64,000 nucleotides of DNA from Argyresthia goedartella (lineage: Eukaryota > Arthropoda > Insecta > Lepidoptera > Argyresthiidae): assembly GCA_949825045.1 (NCBI GenBank), contig OX463815.1, positions 32,541,356 to 32,605,355 of the forward strand. The letters run 5' to 3'. Positions 42,532 to 54,090 of this stretch are shown in pieces. The number at the start of each line of letters is the position of its first letter. The stretch's first letter is position 1. The notes beneath the pieces were generated by a model. That model searched no databases. It worked only from the letters and a program-made list of their open reading frames with translations, and was not told the DNA's origin. A program made the translations under genes and the position numbers.

Positions 42532-42790
42532 AGTATAATCTTTTCAAATATTTAATTAGTGTTGGAAGAACAGATATTGGTCTGAAATTTAAAGGATCAC
42601 CCTTATCTCCCGACTTGAATAAAATAAAAACAATATTTAAGGGTCTTCTATACAACAAACGTGATTTATTTGCTCGTTTTTTCTCGATATTGATAACGGC
42701 TACAGGTAGACGCTTCAAATATTCAAAGAATATTTGATCATTAACTTTAAAAATAAATAATTGAAATAAAATAAAACGAATATTTAATGG
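42532..42790 (-). pseudogene. LINE A copy 3, 5'-most segment
   Basis: The minus strand gives FKSGDKGDPLNFRPISVLPT, then, after a frame change, IFEKII: the N-terminal RT region ('KxGDxxDxxNFRPISxLPxxSKIFEK'). It leads directly into 35940 on the other side of the Gypsy. The 5' boundary of the LINE is near 42790. Confidence 0.85.
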
Positions 42791-42822
42791 GGACAAGTTT
42801 TTTTGCCGTTTTTATAGATAAT

Positions 42823-42934
42823 AATAATAATAAGATAAATTCCTTGGACACTATTAACAGACATTGATCTAGCCCCAAACTAGGATTCCCTGTATCTTGG
42901 GTACTAGACAACGATACATATACTTATAAATATT
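42823..42934 (-). mobile_element. 3' fragment of the tRNA-headed SINE
   Basis: Inverted match to the 3' half of the SINE at 54737-54998: (ATA)n tail, then GATCTAGCCCCAAACTAGG, TCCCTGTATCTTGGGTACTA and ACAACGATACATATACTTA. Confidence 0.85.
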
Positions 42935-42935
42935 A

Positions 42936-42979
42936 CGGAACCCTTCGTGCGCCAGTCCGACTCGCACTTGGCCGGTTTT
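42936..42979 (-). mobile_element. 5' fragment of the lepidopteran dispersed repeat
   Basis: GGAACCCTTCGTGCGC then GACTCGCACTTGGCCGG is the inverted first 45 bp of the repeat at 31284. It directly abuts the SINE fragment. Confidence 0.85.
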
Positions 42980-43411
42980 CTTTTATTTGTCTACTTCAAT
43001 ATGACCAATTCTGAGTTTGTAAAATATCTCAATACTAATTTCATACAGATTGCTGGTGCGCCTATGATGCCCTGCCGGCCCACGGCTTCATAAAAAAATA
43101 TACTAACATAAATATCTTCATCTACTGATTTACTGTAATTTCACTATGGCAATTTGTCAGTTAGAACATTGAAGTTTTAGTTTTTGAGGTATTTCTTATT
43201 CAACAAGGTTCCAACTGAGTTGTAATTAAAGTAATATTGTGTATGATTTTATATACTTTTAATATTAATCAATGATAATATGGTAAAATTAAAATCATAA
43301 AGCAAATCATAGCGAAACGCCGATATCAGCCTGTCAAAGTTTAAAATCGATCTAGCGCAAAACAGTTGCTGCCCCATATAGAACTGTGAACCCCTGTTGA
43401 ACTGAGGCGAC
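42980..43411. other. Unassigned sequence
   Basis: AT-rich. No open frame or repeat that I can match within the window. Confidence 0.35.
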
Positions 43412-43575
43412 GAATTGTATTAGTTAAACACAAAACAATTTTAGATTGTAAAAATCAATATGTGAGTGTTTCTTCGCCCTTCTCTCCCACAGTGGTCCAA
43501 TGTAGAAAAGAGGCAAAAAATGAAATTTGCTAAGTATATGTAAATATCTTCAGTAATAATGAAGTTTTGTTTTTG
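43412..43575 (+). mobile_element. LINE A 3' UTR fragment
   Basis: ATTGTATTAGTTAAACACAA, then CTCCCACAGTGGTCCAATG and TATGTAAATATCTTCAGTAA parallel 28683-28835. No coding sequence is present. Confidence 0.8.
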
Positions 43576-45035
43576 ATTTTATAATGATAGATGATCTCAC
43601 TCAATATGAGGTAAAACATTTATTACTGCACTATTTACTCCAAGTATTTTAGATGTCAAAATTCAGTTCACAATGTTACGTGCGGCTTCTCTTCTTTCAT
43701 AAGCTACGTAGGTATTCATAAATTGTTAATAGAATAAAATACAATTGTCTTGTCTGATTTTGTCTTGCCTTATGTGGCTTCCTTTAATCTATTAACGGTC
43801 AAATTTCAAAATTCTCACGGTCTACCGTGAGAATTTGAAAGCTGCACAAGATACTTATGTGAGATTGATTTTGACGACTAAGCCGCAATGGATAATGCAC
43901 GGACTGGCCCAGCGCGACGCTAAGCGACAACCCTAGCCGTTAGAGGTATATTACACGCTCAGTCTGGCGTCTGTCTGGTCCATCAGTCTGGTCAGATGAT
44001 GGGAGAATTATCGTATAACCCACGGATTGACAGAGGTCCGTGGGCTTATTACCTATAATTCAGCAATCAGCAGCTATTGCGCAGTGATCGCGCATTCATC
44101 GCGCGGTCGTTTGCAATGTGTCATGACAAATTCGTATTATCTAAAGAGATCGCTCGCTTATTGTTTGCTTTCTGCCAGTGTTGCCGCCAGGGCAATCTAG
44201 TTTGTGGCTTCATAAAAAAAAGTAAGCAGTTTTGTAAAAACGATAACCACAGATTTATTTTAAATTTCTTGCTCGTTCTACTTCCAAAAGTAATAATCTA
44301 AAAACATACCAAAAGTAGCTAGATGTAGCTAGATTCGTTTTGGTGGCTAAAATTTATTATTTTTTGGCTAAAACCGTTCAAAATCCTCTAGATCTAGCCA
44401 CAAAGTGGCTAAAACGGCAACACTGCTTTCTGCTACTTGCAACAACAATGCTCTTTTTAGTTTTGCGATTGCTCGCTAGAGGCAGCACCGTTGACCGCTG
44501 GCTACATTCCGCTATTGTCACTTTTGACAGCAGAAATTGCGCAATTTTTGTCGATTGCTTACTATTTGCAAGATACGTAATAACCCCGCCGGACTGATGA
44601 AAATGAAATATTTTTGTCAGTCCGTGTTCAATGATGCAAAACTGATGGACGACGGATCGTGTAACCCGCTCACATCATTCTCGCGTCAGTCACCGTCCTT
44701 GACGCATTGGAGAGGACCTATCACGCGACACAGCTACAAGCGCTCCACCACTTCTTTCTTCTCTTTCTTCTTCTTCAGCAGTTAATGCTTTTCTCATAGA
44801 TGTATCTTGTCTTGTCAAAAATGGTTTAACCATTTGCAGTAAACTATCGTTACAGACTTCTTTAATCCGATAGTAGTTTTGAAAGTCTTCTTCTTCCCTT
44901 TGATCTCATATTTCATTTAATAAATTTAGATGAGTGAAACGATCTCTTCTTTGTAGCCAGCTTCTCTTCCATCGCTCTCTTTTCATGCATTTCTTTAACT
45001 GCAAAGCGATCATTATCAAAGCACATGCTTTCTTT
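43576..45035. other. Unassigned sequence with hairpins
   Basis: No gene recognised. A 17-bp-arm hairpin (TTCTCACGG-TCTA-CCGTGAGAA core) lies at 43804-43840. Between about 43970 and 44640 there are weakly inverted GC-richer segments (TCAGTCTGGTC, CCGTGGG, GCGCAATTT) that may be a decayed long-TIR element. Confidence 0.35.
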
Positions 45036-45185
45036 TTAACTGACTTCAAAAAAGGAGGAGGTTCTCAGTTCAGTATTTTTTTAAATGTTTGTTACCTCAA
45101 AACTGGTATTATATAAATATTAATGAACTGATTTTAAAAAATATGTTTTTAATTGAAAGGTTGAACATCTAGTTTGGTCCCATTT
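45036..45185 (+). repeat. Probable dispersed repeat fragment
   Basis: It begins CTGACTTCAAAAAAGGAGG and AGGTTCTCAGTTC, a sequence I recall from repeats widespread in moths. Only one copy is in this window. Confidence 0.4.
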
Positions 45186-47508
45186 TTTGAAAATTAGAAA
45201 TCTGTCTAGTAGTTTAGTTTCTAAAGAAAAAATATTGGAATTATGATGTCATCTAGGTAAATGAAATCGCGTATTATTGCTTTACTGTGACTTATCAGTG
45301 GTGGTTACGGTCATTGTCTTAAGATTAATTATGTCTATAAGTACCGTATATTCGTTTATAATGTCGTGTTTTACGTGTGGACTTGACTGCCAGACAGACA
45401 GATTTCGTAGACTTGTTTTCATGTTTTTTGACGACATTTGCATACCCACCGGGGAGGAAGAAATAGGCCTTTTTTTTAAAGTTTTGAACTTCGTGAATGA
45501 TGTGTGGTGTTTACGTTCTTTGTTTGTATTTTTTTTTCATTTATGTGCTGTATATTCGTATTGTATTAAGCTCATTTTTCACTGTGGGATATAATATGTA
45601 AGTATTACATTAAATTGTATTATATAAAAGTATTAGGCTGTATCTTCGCAAACAATGAAACAGAGAGCTCTTTACAAAAGTAGCGAATAACGAAAAATCT
45701 AACGATTCCTTAATTAAGCTTTCTCGAAAAAAATATCTGCAACAAGTGCCAGAATTTGGCAGTTTTTCGAGCGCCACGGGAGTAGCGTAGGGTTTTCTGG
45801 GTTGCAAATTTTATAAACTGTACTAATTTAAATCCACGAAGAAATGAAATTATAACCAAAGTGAGACTTTTTATTCAGGCCTTCTTGATTTAAAAAGTTT
45901 GGAGGAGGGCTATATATAGTATAATCGCCTTATTCATAAACGTCTAATAAACCTATTTTAACTATAATGCCGTTATAATTCGTTTGTCTTTGTCTGTCAC
46001 TTTGAAATTTGTGTTTGTGAGAAAAGGATATGCCTTAGTATATAATGATAGTAAAACAAAAAAAAGTCACTTACATTAAAAGCATATATTTCTCACGACA
46101 CTGTATCAACAACCAAGAGAATTACATACAAATCTAAGAATCTGTATTTCCAATACACACGAAGTCCAAATAAAACAGGCTTAAGAGTACATCACCACGT
46201 TTCCTAGCGTTTAGCACGGATAGCAGTAATAAATCCAGACACAAGGTTTGTTCCTCAACGCAGCTTGCAATGTAGTGTATAGCATTGAATAGCACGTTTT
46301 AAGTGAGGATTCATAGGGTGGGTCTCGATGTATCATTATTTTCAGTAATCATGAATCTTCCTTCTTTTATTTTTTTCTTAATTGTACCTTTTCCATTAAT
46401 TTACTTTCCTTTTTTGATATTATTTCGACTTCTATCCGTAGCTGGTCATATACCATTTTACCATTTCATCAATCCTCTTTTGGACTTATTGTATTTTATT
46501 TTCATCATTTGATTCTCTTTCCGCTTGTTTTTGTTAAGATTCGCATTTGACCCATTTAAAATTGCGAAATTCGATTACGGAAATATTAGCTGGTATGCAC
46601 TTGGAGGCAAATTATGAATACATATGATAATTGGAATAAGAGCACAATTTTTTACCGCATGATTCCTTACGTTCTGTCTTACCGCTGCTTTATCGGTAAT
46701 ATTCATAATATTTTTATCTAACTGTACCGCAAGAGGTTCGATCATGGCCGGAATAGGAAGTATCTTTTTACGTAGATTTTAGGAAAGGGTTGTACCTCTA
46801 TTTTTGTTAATTTTTTCCTGCTCCTTGACTATTTATTCCCTCGACCTTTCTTTTTTTTGTTGATTTTGCATGTTGAGCACATTTCGTGATGCCGTCATTA
46901 TGATAAGTGCCAGCATTTTTTTGGGTACGGTGTCTTTATTTCAAATCTCTCTTCTTTTGACCTGTTTACTGGCAGTTTATTAATGTCATCTTCTGTTTCA
47001 GCTTTATTTTTTTTTATCCTGCTCACTGCAAGTTTCTTGGTGTCATAGGCTGTTTCGGTTTTAATTTAATCCAGTTTACTGCAAGGTTATTTGTTGTCAT
47101 GTGCTATTTCATCTTTTATATTCATTTTATGTTCGAGAGTGAGAAGTTGGGAGGAAGAAATAAAAGCCTCCAGGTCTTGGATTTTTATATGTGTGTAACG
47201 TCACTGATTTTGATTTGCCTATTAATTTCAGTGTTACTCTCAATTTTACTATCTTTAGCATAAAGATATCGCATGAGAGGTTGCCAAGATCCGGCTTTTC
47301 CGGCAGGTTTTTTGGTGTCATGTGTCTGTCTTGCGGCCCTTCTATTTTATTCATACACTACAGTGTAGTCCGGAATGCTATTCTAATTTACTCTTGTTAT
47401 TAATTTTGTTTGGGTTGTTCTATTTTGCTTTCGTGAATTTATATGAAGATGATTTATCAGTTTTGCATATTGTTTGTTATGAAATTCTTTTGGAAGACAT
47501 AGACTTTG
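45186..47508. other. Unassigned AT-rich sequence downstream of the large minus-strand ORF
   Basis: No intact gene. On the minus strand between about 47350 and 46500 several short lysine-rich frames interrupted by stops (for example 47354-47127, with PKNLPEKPDLGNLS) resemble the large ORF in composition. They may be a decayed continuation of that gene or its 3' UTR. A short frame at 45277-45594 on the plus strand is not recognisable. Confidence 0.3.
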
Positions 47509-47730
47509 CTATACTTCATACTGATTGGGTATCTCGGATTTGGTATTGAAATGGGTATCGCACTCACTTTTGCTTTCCTTGGTGCAGAGGCTTTGCATGA
47601 GAGTTTGCAAATGTTCTACCTTAGCTTCACCTTTGCAAAGAGTATGATTTAGAAGTTGTTGGCTAGCTTGTATTTGTATTCTAGATTTATGAGGCTTTTT
47701 TACCTTTCGTTTTTTTAAAATGCATGACAC
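47509..47730 (-). CDS. Small basic ORF overlapping the end of the large ORF
   Basis: About 73 codons in another frame, overlapping the final 16 nt of the 991-codon ORF. It has the same Lys/Cys/Ser-rich style (CILKKRKVKKPHKSR and CTKESKSECD). The switch point coincides with a run of seven A residues (minus strand, about 47707-47713). It is probably the true C-terminal continuation, separated by a frameshift or assembly error, but could also be spurious. Confidence 0.4.
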   Translation of the reverse strand: MSCILKKRKVKKPHKSRIQIQASQQLLNHTLCKGEAKVEHLQTLMQSLCTKESKSECDTHFNTKSEIPNQYEV

Positions 47731-50690
47731 AAGTTTGTGTCACAGTTATTTCTATAACCTCTATATGTCCCACTCCGACTTTTCTTCCATAGTTTAGTAA
47801 TACATTTTAGAATTGATGTCAAATTAACAATTTTCGTCTTTTGACTGATTGAAATTAATTTTGGGGTTCGTTTCACTGCCAATTTCTGATTGGATGTAGG
47901 ACTTGATATTTTGTCAATTTTTTCGTATGACCTGGAGGTCGTCTTCAATTCTTTCGGTTTTGAAGACTTTGATTTGGCTCTATTTATTTCCGATTCTGCA
48001 CACAATTTTTTTTGCAGTTGTTTCAATAAATTGTCATTATATTGTTGTGACATCCATAGGCCCGAATAATTTATGTGTGTGTTATATGTGCTACATTTAT
48101 TACGATCACATGTTGAAGGATAACGTTCGTCAAGCGTGTCTTTTGTACAGAGTTTTCGAACATGCCGAGGTCTCATCTTATTTTCATGCATACATTCATT
48201 GTTTTTTTTATATTGGTGTCTTTGTTTGGTTGAAGGTCTTCTGATTCTAGTCTTAAGAGTTACTTCAGATTTCTTTTGATGCCCTGAATTTGGCAAATGT
48301 TTGCAGTCAGAACTGCATGATGGTACCTTTTCGGATGATCTGTGTTTGGCTAACTTTAAACATTTTCTATCACAGCTACATTGACAAAGAACTGACCTTG
48401 TTACTGGCTTGTTTGGGTCTTTATATTTCATTTTATTTTTCTTGGCGAGCACATCCCTTTTCAAAACAATATTTACCTTCAAACAGTTGTTCCCATTAAA
48501 TTCTCTCGGCGGCTCTTTTTTACAATTTTTGTTATGTTCGCGTTGAGATTCAATGCACATTTTGGGATCACAATATTTGCCACTAAGTCTATCTGGTCTG
48601 TACTCTTCATGTTTATATTCAGAACATAGCTTTTTTTGTGCTAAACCTTGGCATGCGCTCGTCTGGTTATTTGCTTCATATATTTCACGCTTTCTCTGTG
48701 TCTTGAAATTCCTTGAATGTTTAGGTGTTGGAATTTGTGCATTATTTTTTCTAACTAAGATGCATAACGTTGAATGTTCTTTAATATGTTTACAAATGGT
48801 GCTGCATAGGGACTTCCCTTGCTTTGTAGATGATGCTTGGTCCTCGCATGTTACCAATGTTTTTTCCATCTTTGCAGGGATATCTTTATTTACGGGTTTG
48901 CTGTTACACATCTTCATTTTGCATTTGCACTCATCACACTTGTTTATTTTATTTTTTTTGCATTTGCAAATTTCATCACACTTGTTTATTTTTCTTTTTG
49001 ATTCAAGACATTCTTCTTTGACATTTATAAATTTAGAAATGGCCAAATTTGACTCCGTTGCACAAGATTCTTTGATATATTTAATTTTCGATATTGTTTT
49101 CTGCCGAATATGGGGTTCAATTTTAGCGCAACGATTTCGATCTGGCCAAAGTGGCGATTCATTTTCACATCCTGTGATTTTGGTACTTGATTCCTTAGAA
49201 GTAAGCGCTTTGATTGGTTTCGGATGTCTATTCAAACATTTGCAATTAGAACTATACTTGGAATCTACTGCAATATGAATGTCCACGCACTGAACAGGTA
49301 ATCTGACTTCACACTTTTTATTATTGAGAGGTTCCGCACATTTTTTAGAAAGTTTTTGCCTTATAGCTATCCAAGATGTTGTCTTTGAGTAACATTGGTT
49401 TTCTTGATTTTTAGGCGCCTCCACAAACAAATTGTGGTCACAGAGTTCTCTATTGCATACATCTCTCTTAAATTTATTTTCTTTGGCACAATTGTAATTA
49501 CAAATACATTCGTAATGTCTTTGTGATTGACTGGGAACCGTTTTTTTATTTTTTGAAATACTTGCTGTCCCATTTTCGGTTGTTTTTCTGTTGTCATTAC
49601 ATTCTGTTTTAACCTTCTCAGGTTTTCTTCGAACTGATAATTTCTTCTTGAAACATAAAGTTTGCAGCGTGGCTTCTTCTGTTTCTGTCGAGTCATTTAC
49701 ATTACATTTCTCTTTACATTCCTTACTGAAAGGTGAGTGTCTGTATTTGGACTTTTTAGTGGATTTGTGAGTAAGTGTATTTTTTGTGCTATCTATCTTC
49801 CTTTCGCTATTCACAGGCATTTCATTTTTAGATATATTTTTTTGTAGCAGTGCTTTGCAGGGTTTTCTTATAATTTCACGATTAACGGTTAGTTTACTCG
49901 TATTTTGAATTTTTTGTGGCTTTTCCTTGATTTTACCTTCCGTGACATATTTGCAATCTGGACTATATTTACAAATTCTCTCCGTACCTTTCCAATGTAT
50001 TTTCTCTTCTGGGTACGGTTTTAAACCTCGAGTTTGATCTTCTATAAAGATATTGACGGCTTCAATTGGTAAGTTATGCTTAGATACCACCTTATCAAAA
50101 GATTCTATAAATCTGGCACAGATGTTTCTCAATAAGCATTGAAAAGAACCTGTGTTTTCAGCTTTTTGTTTCCTTTGTGCATCACACTCGCACAAATTTT
50201 CATTACATCTGTCTAGCTTGCAATCTTTATGCTCAGAAGAGTTACTGGAACTGCATTTAATTTTTGGGTTACCCATAACTGACTCTGTTCTTGACACAGT
50301 GCAAAGTTCTTTGGAGGTTTTGTTTTCCGTCAGACCCTTATTACGGGATATATTATCTTTTTCTAGATGTAAATTATATTTAAAGCAGAAATTATGCAAT
50401 AGAGTTGACCATTTTTTTGTCGTTATTTCACAATTTCTCGTAATTATTGAGTCACTTTGTGATTCAACACACCACTTAGGCTGAAAGTGTGGGCCAAAAA
50501 TTCCATCTTGCCGATTTTTTTTTCTTATGGGAGAGAAATGTTTATCTGCAGTTTTAGCTGGTTTTATTTGGAACCTCAACCCTGAATCATGCCCATATTT
50601 ACAGTCAGAATCATTGTCTGATTTTCTCGTCATAGAGATTTTCTTGATTGGGAATTTGATAGTCATTCGCGTCTCTCGGCAAACACACAT
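47715..50690 (-). CDS. Large uninterrupted Cys/Lys-rich protein, unknown function
   Basis: A 991-codon single-exon frame from ATG at 50690 to TAA at 47717-47715. I do not recognise the protein. It is strongly basic and rich in Lys, Cys, Asn and Ser, with scattered cysteine clusters rather than one domain: ECICNYNCAKEN, then KCDEICKCKKNKINKCDECK with CKMKMC, and LCQCSCDRKCLKLAKH. One amphipathic segment, LLRNICARFIESFDKVVSKH (residues about 188-207), looks foldable; most of the rest looks disordered. No signal peptide, membrane span or transposase, RT or gag motif is visible. A frame this long in AT-rich DNA is unlikely by chance, and it is the only large ORF here that does not look transposon-derived. 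Candidate roles such as a chromatin- or sperm-associated basic protein are speculation. ATGs at codons 9 and 20 are alternative starts. Confidence 0.7.
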   Translation of the reverse strand: MCVCRETRMTIKFPIKKISMTRKSDNDSDCKYGHDSGLRFQIKPAKTADKHFSPIRKKNRQDGIFGPHFQPKWCVESQSDSIITRNCEITTKKWSTLLHNFCFKYNLHLEKDNISRNKGLTENKTSKELCTVSRTESVMGNPKIKCSSSNSSEHKDCKLDRCNENLCECDAQRKQKAENTGSFQCLLRNICARFIESFDKVVSKHNLPIEAVNIFIEDQTRGLKPYPEEKIHWKGTERICKYSPDCKYVTEGKIKEKPQKIQNTSKLTVNREIIRKPCKALLQKNISKNEMPVNSERKIDSTKNTLTHKSTKKSKYRHSPFSKECKEKCNVNDSTETEEATLQTLCFKKKLSVRRKPEKVKTECNDNRKTTENGTASISKNKKTVPSQSQRHYECICNYNCAKENKFKRDVCNRELCDHNLFVEAPKNQENQCYSKTTSWIAIRQKLSKKCAEPLNNKKCEVRLPVQCVDIHIAVDSKYSSNCKCLNRHPKPIKALTSKESSTKITGCENESPLWPDRNRCAKIEPHIRQKTISKIKYIKESCATESNLAISKFINVKEECLESKRKINKCDEICKCKKNKINKCDECKCKMKMCNSKPVNKDIPAKMEKTLVTCEDQASSTKQGKSLCSTICKHIKEHSTLCILVRKNNAQIPTPKHSRNFKTQRKREIYEANNQTSACQGLAQKKLCSEYKHEEYRPDRLSGKYCDPKMCIESQREHNKNCKKEPPREFNGNNCLKVNIVLKRDVLAKKNKMKYKDPNKPVTRSVLCQCSCDRKCLKLAKHRSSEKVPSCSSDCKHLPNSGHQKKSEVTLKTRIRRPSTKQRHQYKKNNECMHENKMRPRHVRKLCTKDTLDERYPSTCDRNKCSTYNTHINYSGLWMSQQYNDNLLKQLQKKLCAESEINRAKSKSSKPKELKTTSRSYEKIDKISSPTSNQKLAVKRTPKLISISQKTKIVNLTSILKCITKLWKKSRSGTYRGYRNNCDTNLCHAF

Positions 50691-51127
50691 TTAGATAAAC
50701 GTCATATTGTTGCTTACAATAGCTGGTCCCATTACCATTGCACCTAATCAGAAAAGCTCATTGCAGATGGCGCTGGTGTAGTTGGCGACTGTTTATCTGC
50801 CAAAGTCGTTAAATCCTATTTGGTTCTTCTTCTAATATATGTCATCCTAACCTCATTTGAGGTAACTTTTGCCTGAAACAATTGTATTTGAAAGATCACG
50901 TGACGTGTATTGGAACCTCACCTCAGATGAAACTGTTTCCCTTCACCTACGCCGGCGCCACCAAGTGGGAGCAAAGTCGGGCATACGTGCCATACATGTA
51001 CTGTCGGATAATTTGGTGCATTCCATGCTTGAACCTGAGCTTTGTCTGTGCGTCTTTGTTCCAGAGTTTTGTGACTTCACAGTGCAAAGGCATATGCAGG
51101 ATACACTTGTCTCACTGTTGACTATCC
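50691..51127. other. Upstream flank of the large ORF
   Basis: Contains no clear promoter motif. Short plus-strand frames (50869-51147) match nothing known. Any promoter of the Cys/Lys-rich gene should lie here. Confidence 0.35.
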
Positions 51128-51129
51128 TA

Positions 51130-52407
51130 CAGTATTGTGCAAATTAATATGAACCCAGGCTTATTTAGGTAAAATATTGTTTAACAACAGAAAAAAACAG
51201 GACTTGTTTAAAAGTCATTAAGGATTATTTAATAAGGCAAGTGGTCCCCCTTTGGTTTTTATTACAGCTTCAATTCGTTTTGGAATAGAATATTTTTTTT
51301 TTTTTGGAATTCCCCTTGATTTTGTCACATCGTTAGCATACCTGAATGACGACTTCAATCATCTTATCTTTGTTGTACAATCCATTTTCCGCAATCTGGC
51401 CTTGCATTTAGCCCACAAGTTCTCAATAGGATTCAAGCCCAGTGAGTTTACAGGCTAATCGAGAAGAGTAACGTTTTTGTCCTTGAAATATTTCTTCTAA
51501 TCGTGCTGGAAGTTTGGTTGGCCTACTGATTGAACTTTTTCCAGTTCTCTTGACAATCACCTGCCAAACATGTCTTCATATTTACTGTCATATACTGTCA
51601 CTGTTCATGATTCCTTCGATGGGTATCAGTTTAACCGTCCCTATGTATGAAAAACAGCCCCAAAACATATTTTTCACTGGATGTTTTACTGTCTGGACCA
51701 AGCGAGCTGCAGTTCAATTTTCGTCGGTACTTCGTATCCTGCACCGAAAAGTATGTGTGAGAACAAGACAGTTATCCAGTATTCTTCTGCCCAATGAACA
51801 TATTTTTTAGTCCAAATCAGTCTTTTTCTCATTATATCCTCCGTCAGAAGTTGTTTCTTTTGAGGTCTCACAGCTTTACTTCCTCCTTTAAAAGGCGTCT
51901 GCGAATCGTCGAGTCGTGAACTGTCACTCCTACCATTTCTAAGTCTATCTGAAGGTCATGGCTTGTTTGCCGAAACGAATTCCCTAGGGAAGTTGTCTTC
52001 CTTTTTTCCCACATTTCCCCTTAACTGAACTTCTACTCATCCAGTCTCCCTTTTCTGGTTAATTATCTTATTGACAGTTCCCATGCTCACGGAACATTCA
52101 CTATAGGTACCTACATAATATATATTTGCGTCATGGATGTATGTTCATGCAGTGTTATTATTTTTTCTCTTTTCCGTGGCGTAATATCCATGATGCTATA
52201 AACATTAAAATATTACTAAAACGTGCATGCTCATCTTGCGGAGAAAAGTCTCCCAAAAATACAAAAACAGGGACACTTTATTTCAATAACCTATAAAAAC
52301 CTACTGACATTTACAATAAATAGTACAATGACAAGTTAAGACATGTGACATGAAAAAACTGTCAGAATTGTCAGTGTTGTTTGTTCACATGAATTCGTAC
52401 AATACTG
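51130..52407 (-). mobile_element. Tc1-like transposon, degenerate
   Basis: The termini CAGTATTGTGCAAATTAATA and, inverted, CAGTATTGTACGAATTCATG are flanked by TA (51128-51129 and 52408-52409). The minus strand starts ATGGATATTACGCCACGG at about 52192 (MDITPRKREKIITLHEH), then shows a Tc1 transposase in several frames: HDSTIRRRLLKEE, VKNMFWGCFSYIGTVKLIPIEG and GLNPIENLWAKCKARLRKM (third catalytic E). Multiple stops and frameshifts make it inactive. Confidence 0.88.
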
Positions 52408-52409
52408 TA

Positions 52410-53590
52410 GATTTCGATCTAAGTGTATATGCTAAGAGGTGCCTCTAAAGAATTATTAAAGGAACTGTGCACATTTGCCTTTGAATCTTTCTCAAAACTT
52501 TTGTTAGGATATTTTGATAAAGATCGTATAATGCATCGTTAGTATGTTTTAGCATAGAAATATATAGGAGATGCGTTGTGATCGCCTTGTGTTATCTGGT
52601 GGGTTGTCTTTTACTTTAACAAATTACTTGAGTGGAAGTCATTCATGACCTTAATAATCTTTTGCCTTTTCCATACCAAAGTATTAAACAAGCGGTCAAA
52701 TGCGTGTCAGACTCGCAGACGAAGGGTTCCTTATCATCGTACAAGAAATCTCATGCACCATAAAACAAAAACAAAATAATATTATGTCCGAACGTGGATT
52801 CAAACTTAAAGATTGCGAGAACGATATCAAATCAATTGCGCCACCAAAACCGTGTGATAAGCTTATTAAAATCATGATATGACACCAGGTTGTTCAAACA
52901 CGTTTCTTATATTCAATTTATAAAATCTCGTGTAGTTCCATGGACGTATAAAAAAAGTCTGACGTAGTCTCGCTAAGACAAAACTGAGGAACCGTAATGG
53001 CGGCGGATATCTAAGAGTGAGTGAATTTAGGGTTGCCAAGTTAGCCAAACTTTTACCCTAATAAAACACAGTCAAAAAATAAAAATATTTTAATGAGACA
53101 GAGAAGAAAAAAAAACACTTTTCCACAAAGTCCAACAGATGGTGCTGTGAATCGCTCTTGGGGTCTTGCGCTTTTTTTCTCAAACGGGTCCATAAATCAA
53201 AAAATGGTCCTATTATATTGGTATTATTTCAAAAAGATCTATCCAATGATACCTTTATTTTATATTATGTGAGTCGCAAACAAATTGCGACTCACAGCAA
53301 TATCTGTTGCATTTTCTGCAAAGTTGTATAAAAAATACCTAACGGAGATGACACATGAATGGTAGACAAAAAAATACTAATTCTGTTTGAATTGATAGCC
53401 CTAACAAGAAAAATGACCGTCAATATCTCAGTCGTTAATAATTTTAAGCAATCGAATGAATTAACTTTTGTGCCAGAGTGCATTTGATTACAACGAAATA
53501 TGACGTCATGTTTCGGATTTTAATAAAACTCTCATATAAATCGACTGTTTCGACAGTTCTTAAAAAGTATCTAACTTGACTAACGTGCAT
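52410..53590. other. Unassigned sequence with one dispersed-repeat fragment
   Basis: 52689-52760 is a diverged 5' fragment of the CCGGCCAAGTGCGAGTC repeat (GCGGTCAAATGCGTGTCAGAC and GACGAAGGGTTCC). The remainder contains no gene that I recognise. Confidence 0.45.
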
Positions 53591-53631
53591 CATCCCAATT
53601 GTTCAAAATTTTACTGTTCCTACCGTAACTA

Positions 53632-53850
53632 CGAAGTTCAAAAAGGAGCCACTTTTTCAAAATCCGACTTCAGAATCATAATTGGACTCCAACCAGTTCC
53701 CCAGATATTGATTTTGAAACAAATCGGACCAGTCAATATGAAGTTCAAAATGGTGGCCACTTTTTCAAAATCTGACTTCAGAATCATGATTGGATTCCAG
53801 CCAGAGCCCTAGATATCGATTTTGGAGAAAATCGGACCAGTAACTTCGAA
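53632..53850. repeat. Tandem duplication, two ~108-bp units
   Basis: GAAGTTCAAAA, then GCCACTTTTTCAAAATC, GACTTCAGAATCAT and AAATCGGACCAGT occur in the same order at 53632-53739 and 53740-53848, with scattered differences. The open frame across it is a by-product. Confidence 0.85.
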
Positions 53851-54067
53851 GTTAAAATTTACATCTGACGAAAAATTTAAGAACTGCAAATTTATTTATT
53901 CCGCTGACCATATAACAACATCCCGACCAATTAAAGAGCTCCCAAAAATAACTTCGCTCAAATCAATAATCGACTTATAATTTCAACTTAATAATACCGT
54001 ATTTTCCCATATTTTGGGTAATTTTGCTTACGTGAATATTGACAACACTGGGCCAGCTTTCAGAAAG

Positions 54068-54090
54068 ACCGCGGCCCTAAGGGCCGCGGT
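54068..54090. repeat. Perfect GC-rich palindrome
   Basis: ACCGCGGCCCT-A-AGGGCCGCGGT: 11-bp arms around one base, in otherwise AT-rich sequence about 200 bp outside the DD82E element. Confidence 0.9.

Noticed and set aside
43970..44640. Long-TIR transposon
   Set aside because: Only scattered weak inverted matches; boundaries and target duplication could not be defined.
48553..49278. 241-codon plus-strand ORF
   Set aside because: Antisense shadow of the 991-codon minus-strand ORF; hydrophobic as expected from reversed Lys/Cys/Ser codons.
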